NCBI GenBank assembly: GCA_933207985.1
Contig: OW240921.1
Location: forward strand, 1,646,234 to 1,710,233
DNA from: Pelobates cultripes
Lineage: Eukaryota > Chordata > Amphibia > Anura > Pelobatidae
Direction: 5' to 3'
Length of the DNA stretch: 64,000 bases
The notes under the pieces are model-generated. The model searched no databases, was not told where the DNA came from, and saw only the letters and a program-made list of their open reading frames with translations. Positions 1 through 8,695 of this stretch are shown piece after piece; within the stretch, counting starts at the first letter, position 1; every line of letters starts with the position of its first letter. The position numbers and the translations under genes were made by a program.

Positions 1-62
1 CCCCCACCCGGCTGGCACCCGGGGCGGACCGCCCCCCCCGCCCCCCCCTTAGTACGCCACTG
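1..62. mobile_element. hAT-type non-autonomous element, terminal fragment
   Basis: The first 62 bases are GC-rich and end in TACGCCACTG, the reverse complement of the CAGTGGCGTA terminus seen on the complete elements at 6581-8190 and 24108-25693. The stretch before it resembles the GCACCCGGGGCGGA block near 15210. The boundary at 62/63 falls exactly where an open gag reading frame starts, so the element is inserted in the gag gene of the Ty3/gypsy copy that follows. The other end and the first target-site copy lie outside the window. Family assignment is by terminus only. Confidence 0.6.
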
Positions 63-682
63 ATAAGGACTCACATGTTGAATGGGCTTGCAGGCTGCAC
101 AGGGCCGCCCTCGGATGGGTACAGGCAAACAAAGCTCGGTCCATGGAGGACTTATTACAAATGTTACTATTAGAACAATTTTATGATGGGATCCAGACAG
201 ATGTACAGAAATGGGTAAGGGACCGTAATCCAACCTCCCTCACAGAGGCAGCTAAGAAAACGGACGACTACTTGGATGCCCGCAGACAACAAAAACCTGC
301 CCCCACCAAGACAGTGATCCGACCCGTAGGGGGAAGCAGCCAACTCCCCAGCACAGCAACACCACCTCGACAACTATCTCCTTATCCACCAGCCGCCACG
401 CAACAGAGGTTCCGGTCACCCAGCTCTGTGCAATGCCACCAGTGCCAAAGGTGGGGACACTATAAACAAGAGTGTCCCCAACTAAGAGACCGCTCTACCT
501 GGATCTGTCCAGGCCCTCCTCCACCACCTCGAGCAGCAGCTCACTGCTACCAACCTGAGACACCAACTCCATATGGCTCGGCAATCCCCATCACTACTGT
601 GGAACAATGGGAAGTGTTACATGAAGCAGATCCCATACAAGCGAATGCAGACAACCGTCAACATCATCGACAAACTGTCTGA
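63..682 (+). pseudogene. gag: Gag of Gmr1-like element: SCAN-like capsid part plus zinc knuckle
   Basis: One open frame runs from the hAT boundary to a stop at 680-682; the ATG at 143 is internal, since the frame is open upstream to 63 and homologous there to the gag at 30015-30341. The segment around 70-260 (pattern LLLEQFYDGI...VQKWVRDRNP...EAAKKTDDYLD) resembles the second half of a SCAN domain, the dimerisation fold of vertebrate zinc-finger proteins thought to derive from Gmr1-like gag. A proline/glutamine-rich linker follows, then a CX2CX4HX4C zinc knuckle (434-475), which binds RNA in related Gag proteins. The N-terminal part is lost. Protease follows in another frame, overlapping the gag end. 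Confidence 0.8.
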
Positions 683-1180
683 CTCTGGGGCCACCATAAC
701 TCTGGTCAAAAGTCACCTTGTACCCGATCAAGCCAAGACCAGCCGAACTGTAGCAGTCAGGGTAGCCGGGGGAGCAGTATACCAGCCGGTACATTTGCAT
801 TGGGGAGCGGGGTTTGATAATGTGGAAGTGGGGTTAATGCCACAATTGCCGACGAGGTTTTGCTGGGGAATGATCTGGGCAAACTCACTTCTGCTTTTGA
901 GCCCCAGGCACCAGCAACCGGAAAAGCACACCCAGTGGTCACTCAACAACAGGCCTGCACCCAGGACTACAACACACTCCCGGAGGTCCAGGTAAGAGAT
1001 CCTTCCCCTTCCGTAGAATGTATCCCCTGGGCTCCCCCTACCGAATTTGCGGCCGAGGTGATCACTGACCCCACATTACAGGTCTATAGAGACAAGGTCA
1101 CCTCAGACAAACCTGGGGGGAGGGCGAAAGATTTGTATGTGATAAACAGCTGTTGTATAGGGAGTCTGACAAGCAGGTAG
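573..1180 (+). pseudogene. pro: Aspartic protease region of Gmr1-like pol, frameshifted
   Basis: This stretch overlaps the end of gag in a different frame. It carries a D-S-G-A active-site signature at 681-692 preceded by a hydrophobic strand, as in retropepsins, which cut Gag-Pol into mature proteins. Near 858 the homologous reading shifts frame into a segment (860-1180) with a Leu-Gly-Asn-Asp-Leu pattern like the C-terminal part of retrotransposon proteases, then a linker towards integrase. At least one frameshift splits it, so no working enzyme can be made. The protease call rests on the DSGA motif and on the position between gag and integrase. Confidence 0.65.
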
Positions 1181-2213
1181 CTGGGTCAGACCCGATAGTC
1201 ATGAGGCAGCTAGTAGTACCACAGCAGTACCAATCTGAATTACTCCGGATAGCGCACGATATTCCGCTATCCGGACATTTGGGGGTCAATCGCACCCGGC
1301 ACCGACTGACCCAAAGTTTCTTTGGCCGGGAGTTAGCCAGGAAGTCCGTAGGTACTGCAGTACTTGTGACACGTGCCAACGGGTAGGGAAAAGGGAGGAC
1401 CGGCGGAAGGCAAAACTGCATCCACTACCCATAATTGAGGAGCCATTCCGTAGAGTAGCTGTAGATTTAATAGGCCCCCTTCAGAGACCCAGCCCTTCTG
1501 GTAAAAAGTATATTTTAACGGTAGTAGACTATGCCACCCGATATCCAGAGGTGGTGGCTTTGACTAACATCCATGCAGAACCAGTGGCTGAGGCCCTGAT
1601 GCAGATTTTCTCCAGGATGGGGTTACCCAGGGAGGTCATCTCGGATCAGGGCACCCAGTTCACTGCGGAAGTTACCCAGCACCTCTGGAAATTCTGTGAC
1701 ATCAAGCCTATAATCAGTGCTCCATACCATCCCCAGACCAATGGGCTATGTGAGCGGTTTAATGGAACATTGAAACAAATGCTCCGAACCTTCGCAGACA
1801 CCGATAGGGACTGGGAGCGATTCAAGCCCCATCTCCTATTCGCTTACAGGGAGGTGCCGCAAGAATCGACCGGGTTTTCCCCTTTTGAATTATTATTTGG
1901 GAGGAGGGTAAGAGGACCCCTTGACCTGATTAGGGAGCACTGGGAGGGAGACCGGAGCGCAGACGGTACCCCCATCATACCATATGTGCTGGCATTTCGA
2001 GATCGTCTGGAAGCATTGACTAAGTCTGTAAGGGAGAACCTCCAAGCAGCTCAGACTCGCCAGCGCACATGGTATGATCGGGGCGCCAGGGACCGTAGCT
2101 TCCAGGTTGGGCAGAAGGTTTTAATTCTAAAGCCTGTCGACATGATAAGCTACAGGCCGCCTGGCAGGGCCCTTATAAAGTGGTGGAACAAAGATGTGAC
2201 ACCACCTATATAA
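1153..2213 (+). pseudogene. int: Integrase of Gmr1-like pol (upstream of RT)
   Basis: The integrase would insert element cDNA into chromosomes. A histidine pair (AHDIPLSGHLG) and, after a frame change near 1342, the CX2C pair of the zinc-binding domain are visible. The catalytic core follows in one open frame from about 1344: Asp at 1464-1466, Asp at 1644-1646 and Glu at 1752-1754. The last two are separated by 35 residues, the classic D,D(35)E spacing. The C-terminal part runs to a stop at 2213, while the homologous sequence goes on into the next frame at 2180 towards a HVNMMKPY motif typical of gypsy integrase tails. All three catalytic residues survive but the frame does not. Its place before RT is the notable feature. 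Confidence 0.9.
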
Positions 2214-3270
2214 TTGGCCCCTGCGCCAAAACTGGATGGCGACGCATGATCCATGTGAACATGATGAAGCCCTACCAGGAACATTCAGAGGAGGTAACAG
2301 CCATTTGTGCCCCCTCCTCTGAGAAGTTCGATAACCTGCCTCTCCCAGATCTGCTGGGAGACGGTCGGCTGTCAGGGGATCTAGGGGAGGTTACGCTGGG
2401 GGATCGGTTGAGCCCACAGGAGCGTACTGAGGTACAACAGTTACTAAAGGAGAAACAGGAAACCTTCTCCAATATACCTGGGTACACCCCTCTGGCCACT
2501 CACCGGGTAGAAACCCCAGGGCAGCTTCCCATGCGCCAGACGCCTTACCGCATCCCTGAAGCAGTAAGGGAGAACATGCGCAAGGAGATCGAGGAGATGC
2601 TCCAACTGGGGGTTATTGAGCAGTCAGATAGCCCCTGGGCCTCCCCTGTAGTCCTCGTACCTAAGCGGGACGGTACGACCCACTTCTGCGTGGACTACTG
2701 GAGGTTAAACAAAAAGACAGTATCTGACGCATATCCTATGCCCCGGATAGATGAACTGTTAGACCGGATGGCCAGGGGCCAATACCTCACGACCATTGAT
2801 CTTTGTAAGGGGTATTGGCAGATTCCCCTGGCCCCGGACACCATCCCTAAGTCCGCCTTTGTCACCCCATTCGGCTTGTACCAATTTAAGGTGATGCTGT
2901 TTGGGAGGAAAAACGCACCGGCTACCTTGCAGACGATGGTGGACCGCCTCCAGATGGGTTTCAAGATTACACCTGTGCTTATTTAGATGACATTGCCATC
3001 TTTAGCAATACCTGGAAGGAACATCTGGCCCACATAGGAGCAGTGTTAGATAGAATCCGGGAAGCCGGATTAACCTTGAAACCTGCTAAATGCAGTATAG
3101 GTATGGCTGAAGTACAGTACCTCGGACACCGAGTAGGTTGCGGGAAGCAGAAGCCTGAACCTGCAAAGGTAAAGGCCGTAGCACAATGGCCAACCCCCAG
3201 GACAAAGACCCAAGTACTCGCTTTTCTAGGGACCGCCGGGTATTACAGGAAGTTTGTGCCCAACTATAGC
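2180..3270 (+). pseudogene. pol: Reverse transcriptase of Gmr1-like pol
   Basis: The 2180-2986 frame holds the integrase tail, a linker and then the N-terminal RT motifs: WASPVVLVPKRDG, a VDYWRLNKKT block (normally VDYRXLN), the LTTIDLCKGYWQIPL block with its catalytic Asp, and TPFGLYQF. Near 2960 the frame shifts, and the YLDD active-site motif is read at 2980-2991 in the frame that continues to 3696. The thumb and the YLGH and FLGXXGYYRKF connection motifs lie at about 3115-3260. This is clearly a Ty3/gypsy-type RT. It is broken by one frameshift between the fingers/palm and YLDD. Confidence 0.9.
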
Positions 3271-3801
3271 GCCCTGGCCAAACCCCTTACTGACCTTACC
3301 CGCAAAAACCTTCCCCGCCAAGTAATCTGGACCCCGGAGTGCGAGCAGGCATTCCAACTTTTGAAAAATGCACTTACCAATGCCCCTGTCTTGGCCGCTC
3401 CCAATCAGACTAAACGTTTTCTTGTTCACACAGACGCTTCTATGTTTGGATTGGGGGCAGTATTAAGCCAAGTCGGAGCCGATGGCGGAGAACATCCCGT
3501 AGCCTACATCAGCCGGAAACTATTACCTAGAGAAGTGAGCTACGCCGCCATCGAGAAGGAGTGCCTGGCTGTGGTGTGGGCCTTAAAGAAATTGCAACCC
3601 TATTTATATGGACAGTCCTTTTCCCTGTTCACGGATCACAACCCGTTGGTATGGTTAAACCGGGTGGCAGGGGACAATGCCCGGCTGCTGCACTGAAGTT
3701 TGGCGCTGTAGCAGTTTGACTTTAACATCCAGTACTGCGCAGGAAAACAGAATGGCAACGCTGACGGGTTGTCCAGACTGACCTTGAAAAATGATCCGTG
3801 A
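3271..3801 (+). pseudogene. RNase H of Gmr1-like pol, with in-frame stops
   Basis: Continues in frame from the RT. RNase H removes the RNA strand of the RNA/DNA hybrid. Active-site blocks are visible: HTDAS (first Asp, about 3425), an IEKE Glu (about 3550) and TDHNPLVW (about 3630). The frame meets a TGA at 3694-3696 and a TAG shortly after, both where related copies have Trp or Gln codons, then reads through the conserved C-terminal GNADGLSR-type motif to a stop at 3799-3801. No integrase follows: only about 75 bases separate this end from the LTR. The protein end is intact apart from the stop substitutions. Confidence 0.85.
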
Positions 3802-3860
3802 ACCGCACGGACATCCCCAAGCCGATCCGTGTTGGATCAGACTGTGTATACCGGCTTGTG

Positions 3861-3875
3861 GGCAAGGGGGAGCAG
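3861..3875 (+). promoter_or_regulatory. Polypurine tract before 3' LTR
   Basis: A purine-rich run (GGCAAGGGGGAGCAG) lies directly before the TGTAGC that opens the LTR. By position it is the primer for plus-strand DNA synthesis. One cytosine breaks each half of the run. Confidence 0.55.
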
Positions 3876-4083
3876 TGTAGCAGATGGCATTATCCGCTAC
3901 ACTGGCATTAACTGTGTTCAAGGGTTAGGTTAAAAAGACAGTTTGTGTGTTTATTTCCCTGTATAATTAAAATTGTATGTAGTATTCGTATGTTTGTTCC
4001 TTAGTTTTCATCCGTATCCCATACGAATGAAAACTACCAAACCAGTAGACCACCCCAGAGAGAAGTGTGTACCTTATTAGGCT

Positions 4084-4223
4084 TTCACACTTCTCTAACC
4101 GCAAGTTAATCGGTACTTTATTGATGTATCTGGGTGGCCACCGCCACGTGTTCGTATGCCGAACGGCGGCCACCCAGATACATCAATAAAGTACTGATTA
4201 ACTTGCAGTTAGAGAAGTGTGAA
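4084..4223. repeat. Long hairpin within LTR U3
   Basis: The left arm (about 4084-4145) and right arm (about 4166-4223) are near-perfect reverse complements of each other (for example CTTTATTGATGTATCTGGGT against ACCCAGATACATCAATAAAG). The loop of about 20 bases holds a CACGTG palindrome at its edge. Stem length is near 60 bp. Confidence 0.85.
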
Positions 4224-4771
4224 ACCTCAGCGGTGTTTGGTCGTCGAGTGTCTGGAACTCAAATCTGACACTCAATTACCCGAACACCGCTAAGCCCTCC
4301 AGAACTCCGTAACTCCCGAACGGGGGGGCCAACCAGCCCCTCGTTCGGTGAAGTCAACGTACCGAACAAGGGGATTCATACGAACACCATTTTAATAGTG
4401 GATGGCAAAGAGTTATGTATGTTTTATCTCCTGAACGGAGACCGACCGCAGGGCCAAAACACATGGAACCCTTTTCGGCTACCACCTCATTTGCGGTCGG
4501 TCAAATTGTCTCTTCCACATAACTCCCGAACCCCTGGTCCGATCTGGGTGAATTTTAAATATGTTAGTCACTCAGATCAGGGCTACCAGGGGGTGTCACT
4601 TAGATAATTGTACCGCACAGTTTTAGGGTACATCCAGAAACCGGGTAAAACTGTAACAGAGATAAGTGGATTATGTGTCACACTGAGGGGAGGAGATGTA
4701 TGGGAGGTAACTACTGTACTATTGGCTACTGTCCTAATTATTGTAAATCCCTCCCTTGCATGGGAGAAGCC

Positions 4772-4796
4772 TTTATAAGGAATCTGTGTGATTAAA
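4772..4796 (+). promoter_or_regulatory. LTR TATA box and polyadenylation signal
   Basis: TTTATAAG at 4772-4779 followed by ATTAAA at 4791-4796 is a plausible core promoter and poly(A) signal pair in the U3/R part of the LTR. The spacing is short, so either could be used without the other. Position-based inference. Confidence 0.4.
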
Positions 4797-5018
4797 AGTT
4801 CAGTTCTGCTGCTGATGCTGTGTGTCGTCCAGTCATTGGGATTGAGGTTGGGATATTGTTGGAATGTTTTGCCTGCTGGAAATATTACCTTATGGATTTA
4901 TAATACTTGTTCCTGAGCCTTACTGGGATCTAAAGTGGAGATAACCTGTGTAATAGCAGCTCTCCGCTACGTCCATCAACTGAAGGTACGCCGTCGGAGT
5001 ACGGGGAGCTCCGTTACA

Positions 5019-5268
5019 CAAAGATTTCTCATTGAGCTGCATTGGGAAGTCTGGGCGGGGTTAGAAAGGGAGGACTTTTAAAGGCTGTTTTAGATTTACC
5101 CCTGATGAAAAAAGGTATAATTAAATGCATGTTTAATTGGGGGTATATTTACTCACCAATGATTTTTATTTATTTTGTACTTGGGCAGTGGAGATGGATT
5201 ACTGGTTAAATTATCTGGTTAATATTTTATTTGTTGAGTGGAAATTATAATGTTCTGAATTCCTACAG
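5019..5268. other. Intronic sequence upstream of NIDO exon
   Basis: An AT-rich stretch between the end of the LTR and the splice acceptor at 5267-5268. No reading frame or repeat is recognised. A pyrimidine-containing acceptor (TTCCTACAG) closes it. Confidence 0.5.
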
Positions 5269-5422
5269 GCTGGATTCAATACTAAAGGCAACCACTTCAG
5301 CATTCCGGGCTCCCAGACCGATCACATCCTTAACGTCAAGACTAGCAGTAACGTGGATACTCCCGGCCGATGGATCTTCCAAGTGGATGAATTCAAAATG
5401 CCAGGAGGATGCATTTTCGAAG
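5269..5422 (+). CDS. Alpha-tectorin-like gene, exon encoding the end of the NIDO domain
   Basis: This 154-base exon is bounded by TTCCTACAG| and G|GTAGGG. In the frame starting with GCT it reads AGFNTKGNHFSIPGS..., then a block with VDTPGRWIFQVD and a GGCI motif. That is the pattern of the C-terminal half of NIDO domains in tectorins, which are secreted matrix proteins of the tectorial membrane and related extracellular gels. The exon starts in phase 0 and ends in phase 1 (one G after GAA), which joins exactly to the VWC exon at 8528. No stop is present. The earlier signal-peptide and NIDO exons must lie left of the window. Other NIDO proteins (nidogen-like, mucin-like) are possible, but a following VWC exon fits tectorin best. 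Confidence 0.82.
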
Positions 5423-5510
5423 GTAGGGAAGTTCAATATGGAAATGTTTTGGTAATTTCTCCAAGTTGCTCAACTTCCAGAAACAAACATGATTAAGCTT
5501 ATTGTGAGCT

Positions 5511-6074
5511 GTGTTCTAGGATTCTGTTCCAGGACTTTGTTCCAGAGCTGTGTTCCAGGGCTGTGTTCCAGGACTCTGTTCCAGGGCTGTGTTTTAGGGC
5601 TGTTTTCCTGAGTTGTGCTCCAGAGCTGTGTTCTAGGGCTGTGTTTCAGAGCTGTGTTCTAGGACTGTGTTCCAGAGCTGTTTCAGAGCTGTGTTCCAGG
5701 GCTGTGTTCTAGGACTTTGTTCCAATGCTGTGTTCTAGGACTCTGTTCCAGAGCTGTGTTCCAGGGCTGTGTTCCAGGACTCTGTTCTAGGGCTGTTTTC
5801 CTGAGTTGTGCTCCAGAGCTGTGTTCTAGGACTGTGTTCCAGAGCTGTTTCAGAGCTGTGTTCTAGGGCTGTGTTCTAGGGTCGTGTTCTAGGGCCGTGT
5901 TCTAGGGCAGTGTTCTAGGGCCATGTTCTAGGGCTGTGTTCCAGGGCCGTGTTCCAGGGCCGTGTTCCAGGGCCGTGTTCCAGGGCCGTGTTCCAGGGCC
6001 GTGTTCCAGGGCCGTGTTCCAGGGCTGTGTTCCAGGGCCGTGTTCTAGGGCTGTGTTCCAGGGCCATGTTCTGT
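5511..6074. repeat. Minisatellite, ~13-bp unit (GTTCCAGGGCCGT)
   Basis: Imperfect tandem copies of TGTTCYAGGGCYG, becoming regular 13-mers at 5940-6060. It lies in the intron between the two tectorin-like exons. The proline- and glycine-rich reading on the - strand is a by-product of the 13-bp period and not a gene. Confidence 0.9.
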
Positions 6075-6580
6075 CTGTGCTAGTCATATAACACATTCTG
6101 TGTTTCAATGAATAGCTGAGTGTGTAAACACACATCTCATGAAACATAAACACACAGTATAAATGTTAGGCTGCAAAATTTTACAGGGTCTGTAACCTTA
6201 TGCAGGGTCTGTGGAGTTATGCATTAGCCCATTCTGCGTTCCTCTTTTCAATCAACAATCAATGCACACGCCAGTCAGATAAAGTTCAAGAGAATAGTAG
6301 CTTTCTTTAATGCGGGTACAGCATATATATGAAACACAGTATTCATAGGTGTGTATCCAACAGAAGACGATATCAACCAATCATAGCATTTTCAGGGCAA
6401 ACAGTATAATATTCTCAGATAACATATCGTATTGCAGTAAATCTACTGCGCATGTCTAGCTCGTCCTATCTTTGAAAAATGCTGTCTGAGTGTCTCTGTG
6501 TCAGCTTGATCTATGAGAATAAAAAGGGAGATTGGACTTTCAATGGATAGCAGACAGGGGAGAGAATTCATACTTTTAAC
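6075..6580. other. Intronic sequence, no gene seen
   Basis: AT-rich sequence without a convincing reading frame. A CTTTCTTTAATG block near 6300 and mixed motifs could be an old LTR on the - strand, but I cannot support this. The last 8 bases (CTTTTAAC, 6573-6580) are one copy of the target duplication of the following hAT element. Confidence 0.4.
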
Positions 6581-7108
6581 CAGTGGCGTACATACCAGGG
6601 TCGCAGGGGTCGCGGCTGCGACCGGGCCCGGCCCACCAGGGGGCCCGGCCGCCCCTGCGACCCGGTATGTACCCACAGGGGCAGCCTCTTCTCCTGGGGG
6701 GCCCCCGAGGCTGGCCCTGCTGACCCCAGCGGGCGGGCTGTCTGGGCGGCCGGTGTGCGAGGAAGCACTTTCCCCTGTGTGCTTCCTCTTCAGCTCCCTC
6801 GCGCACCGCACTGATGCCGGAGCCGGAAGATGACGTCATCTTCTGGCGCCGGCATCCCTACGCGGCGCGCGAGGGAGCTGAAGAGGAAGCACACAGGGGA
6901 AAGTGCTCCCTAGCGCGCCCGCCAGCCCAGACAGCCAGCCCACCCAGGAGCCCAGCAGCACCACTGGACCCCAGGGAATCCCCCCAGCACCCCAAAAGGT
7001 AAGGAGGCTGAGGGGATTAAATTTAAAAAAAAAAGTGTGTGTGTTAGTGTGTGTTAGTGTATGAGTGTGTGTGTGTGTTAGTGTGTGTGTGTGTGAGTGT
7101 GTGTGTGT

Positions 7109-7146
<38 letters not shown>

Positions 7147-7177
7147 GTGTGTGTGTGTTAGTGTATGTGTGTGTTAG

Positions 7178-7210
<33 letters not shown>

Positions 7211-8190
7211 TAGTGTATGTGTGTGTGTTAGTGTGTAAAGTGTGTGTGTGTGTGTTAGTGTGTGTATAGTGTATGTGTGTGTTAGTGTGTGTGTGTGTGT
7301 TAGTGTGTTAGTGTGTGTGTTAGTGTATGTGTGTTAGTGTATTAGTGTATGTGTGTGTTAGTGTATGTGTGTGTGTGTTAGTGTATGTGTGTGTGTGTTA
7401 GTGTGTGTATTAGTGTTTGTGTTAGTGCGTGTTAGTGTGTGTCAGTGAGTGTGTCTGTTATTGGGTGTGTGTCTGCTAGTGAGTGTGTTACTGTGTGTGT
7501 CTGTTACTGAGTGTGTTTGATGTTTGTTAGTGAGTGTGTGTTTGTCAGTGAAAGTGTATGTTTTGTAAGTGAGTGTGTATGTATGTCTGTCGCTGAGTGT
7601 GTCTCTGTCAGTAAATGTGTGTCTGTTAGCTAGTGTGTATGCGTCTGTTCGTGAGAGAGTGTGTGTGTGTGTCTTCAGCATTTACCTTTCTCCAGCGTCG
7701 GACTCCCCAGTGTCCGCCTCTCAGCTCCGAATGCACATGCGCGGCAAGAGGCGCGCGCGCATTTAAACCGCCCATAGGAAAGCATTACTCAATGCTTTCC
7801 TATGGACGTTCAGTGTCTTCTCACTGTGATTTTCACAGTGAGAATCGCGGAAGCTCCTCTAGCAGCTGTCAATGAGACAGCCACCAGAGGCTGGATTAAC
7901 CCTCAGTGAAACATAGCCGTTTCTCTGAAACGGCTATGTTTTCAGCTGCAGGGTTAAAACTAGAGGGACCTGGCACCCAGACCACTTCATTGAGCTGATG
8001 TGATCTGGGTGTCTGTAGTGGTCCTTTAAGTGTGTGTGCATACCGCGGTCGCGGGGTCGCAGCCCTGCAACCCCTGCGACCAGGTGCCCACCGCCATGTG
8101 ATGCGGCCCAACCCACGCAGAGTAAGCGCGGGGGGGGGCCCACGGATCAATTTTTGCACCGGGGCCCCATAGGTCATGTGTACGCCACTG
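6581..8190 (+). mobile_element. Complete non-autonomous hAT-type element with (TG)n core
   Basis: The termini are CAGTGGCGTACA and TGTACGCCACTG, perfect 12-bp inverted repeats. They are flanked by identical 8-bp duplications CTTTTAAC at 6573-6580 and 8191-8198. An 8-bp duplication with CAG/CTG ends is the signature of hAT elements. No transposase frame is present. The inside holds a GC-rich part, an inverted repeat (about 6757-6812 against 6858-6911), a poly-A run, a long TG tract (about 7035-7670) and an A+T/GC-mixed 3' half. It sits in the intron between the two tectorin-like exons. A second copy lies inverted at 24108-25693. Confidence 0.9.
7035..7670. repeat. (TG)n / GTGTTAGTG microsatellite inside hAT element
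   Basis: Dinucleotide TG runs interrupted by TTAGTG and TATG variants, grading into degenerate GTGAGTGTGTCTGT at the 3' end. It directly follows a poly-A run at 7024-7033. The histidine/threonine readings it produces are not coding. Confidence 0.95.
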
Positions 8191-8527
8191 CTTTTAACCC
8201 ATGCAGGCGTGGAAAGACTTAACTAAGAGTTAGGCGAGGTATCTCCAGGTGTACTAATTACACCTTTGAGCCTTTAATTAGCACTTCACCTCTATTCCCT
8301 CGCCCCCCTCCCACCATCGAGGAAGACCTGTGAAGGTATTTGTAGATACAAGATAATATATGTTATTAAATCCACGTCTCAGTATGCAATACCTCTATAG
8401 GTTAATATATATTTATTTATAGCTCTGTATGTCTATTCACTAAGCATTGCATAGGTAAAACAATTCATTTCCTATCAATAAACATACAAACATTTGTAAC
8501 ATTTTCTGTATTTGTTTCCTAATTCAG
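8191..8527. other. Intron end, no gene seen
   Basis: Begins with the second CTTTTAAC target copy of the hAT element, followed by AT-rich unique-looking sequence. It closes with a pyrimidine-rich splice acceptor (TTTGTTTCCTAATTCAG, ending 8527). Confidence 0.6.
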
Positions 8528-8695
8528 CCAGTTACATGCAGTTCGGACAGTCTGTGTGGAGGGACGACACATGCAGCACCAAATGTATCTGCAAACACGA
8601 TGGGACGATGGATTGCGACGCCATGCCCTGTCCTGACAACCTGATTTGCGTTCCATCAGGGAAACACTTCATGTGCCAGATCGACGAAGAAGACT
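8528..8695 (+). CDS. Alpha-tectorin-like gene, exon encoding a VWF type C domain
   Basis: A 168-base exon that starts after a TTCAG acceptor in phase 1. The G carried over from 5422 completes an Ala codon, giving ...CIFE-A-SYMQFGQSVW. Eight cysteines follow in VWC spacing: DDTC, STKC, IC, MDC, MPC, LIC, FMC, and one split at the exon end. The aromatic GQSVW and the PSGKHFMC block match the VWC module that follows NIDO in alpha-tectorin. Without splicing, the frame meets TAG at 8698-8700. A donor GTTAGA at 8696 instead gives a symmetrical phase 1-1 exon, with the last Cys codon completed by the next exon. That donor is weak, and the expected VWD exons are not visible downstream, so a decayed or very long gene is possible. 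Confidence 0.8.

Larger units (their letters stand above)
63..5018 (+). mobile_element. Gmr1-like Ty3/gypsy LTR retrotransposon, 5'-truncated
   Basis: The largest retroelement in the window. It reads gag (SCAN-like part, CCHC knuckle), protease, integrase, reverse transcriptase, RNase H, polypurine tract, 3' LTR. The RT and RNase H motifs are of the Ty3/gypsy type, but integrase lies upstream of RT, the order typical of Ty1/copia. That combination is known for the Gmr1-like group of deuterostome Ty3/gypsy elements. The pol frame is broken by at least four frame changes (near 680, 858, 1342 and 2960), and RNase H holds in-frame stops, so the copy is inactive. The 5' LTR and start of gag are missing because a hAT element sits at position 62. 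The same domain order recurs in at least two other copies in the window. Confidence 0.85.
3876..5018 (+). repeat. 3' LTR of the Gmr1-like element
   Basis: Starts TGTAGC and ends GTTACA, short inverted ends of the kind expected for an LTR. Length is 1143 bp. U3 includes a large inverted repeat (4084-4223). A TATA-like TTTATAAG lies at 4772-4779 and ATTAAA at 4791-4796, followed by a GTGTGTCGTCCAGT block that recurs in the - strand LTRs near 13260, 31040 and 32860. The 5' LTR is not in the window, so the two LTRs cannot be compared for age. Confidence 0.75.

Noticed and set aside
1153..3696. Integrase-before-RT order as an assembly error
   Set aside because: The linker between integrase and RT is continuous and the same order appears in separate - strand copies at 22.0-23.8 kb and 36.9-38.3 kb.
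6513..7002. GC-rich overlapping frames with Gly/Pro/Arg-rich products (also 25179-25789)
   Set aside because: They lie in the GC-rich inverted-repeat part of the hAT elements, are open on both strands and carry no domain.
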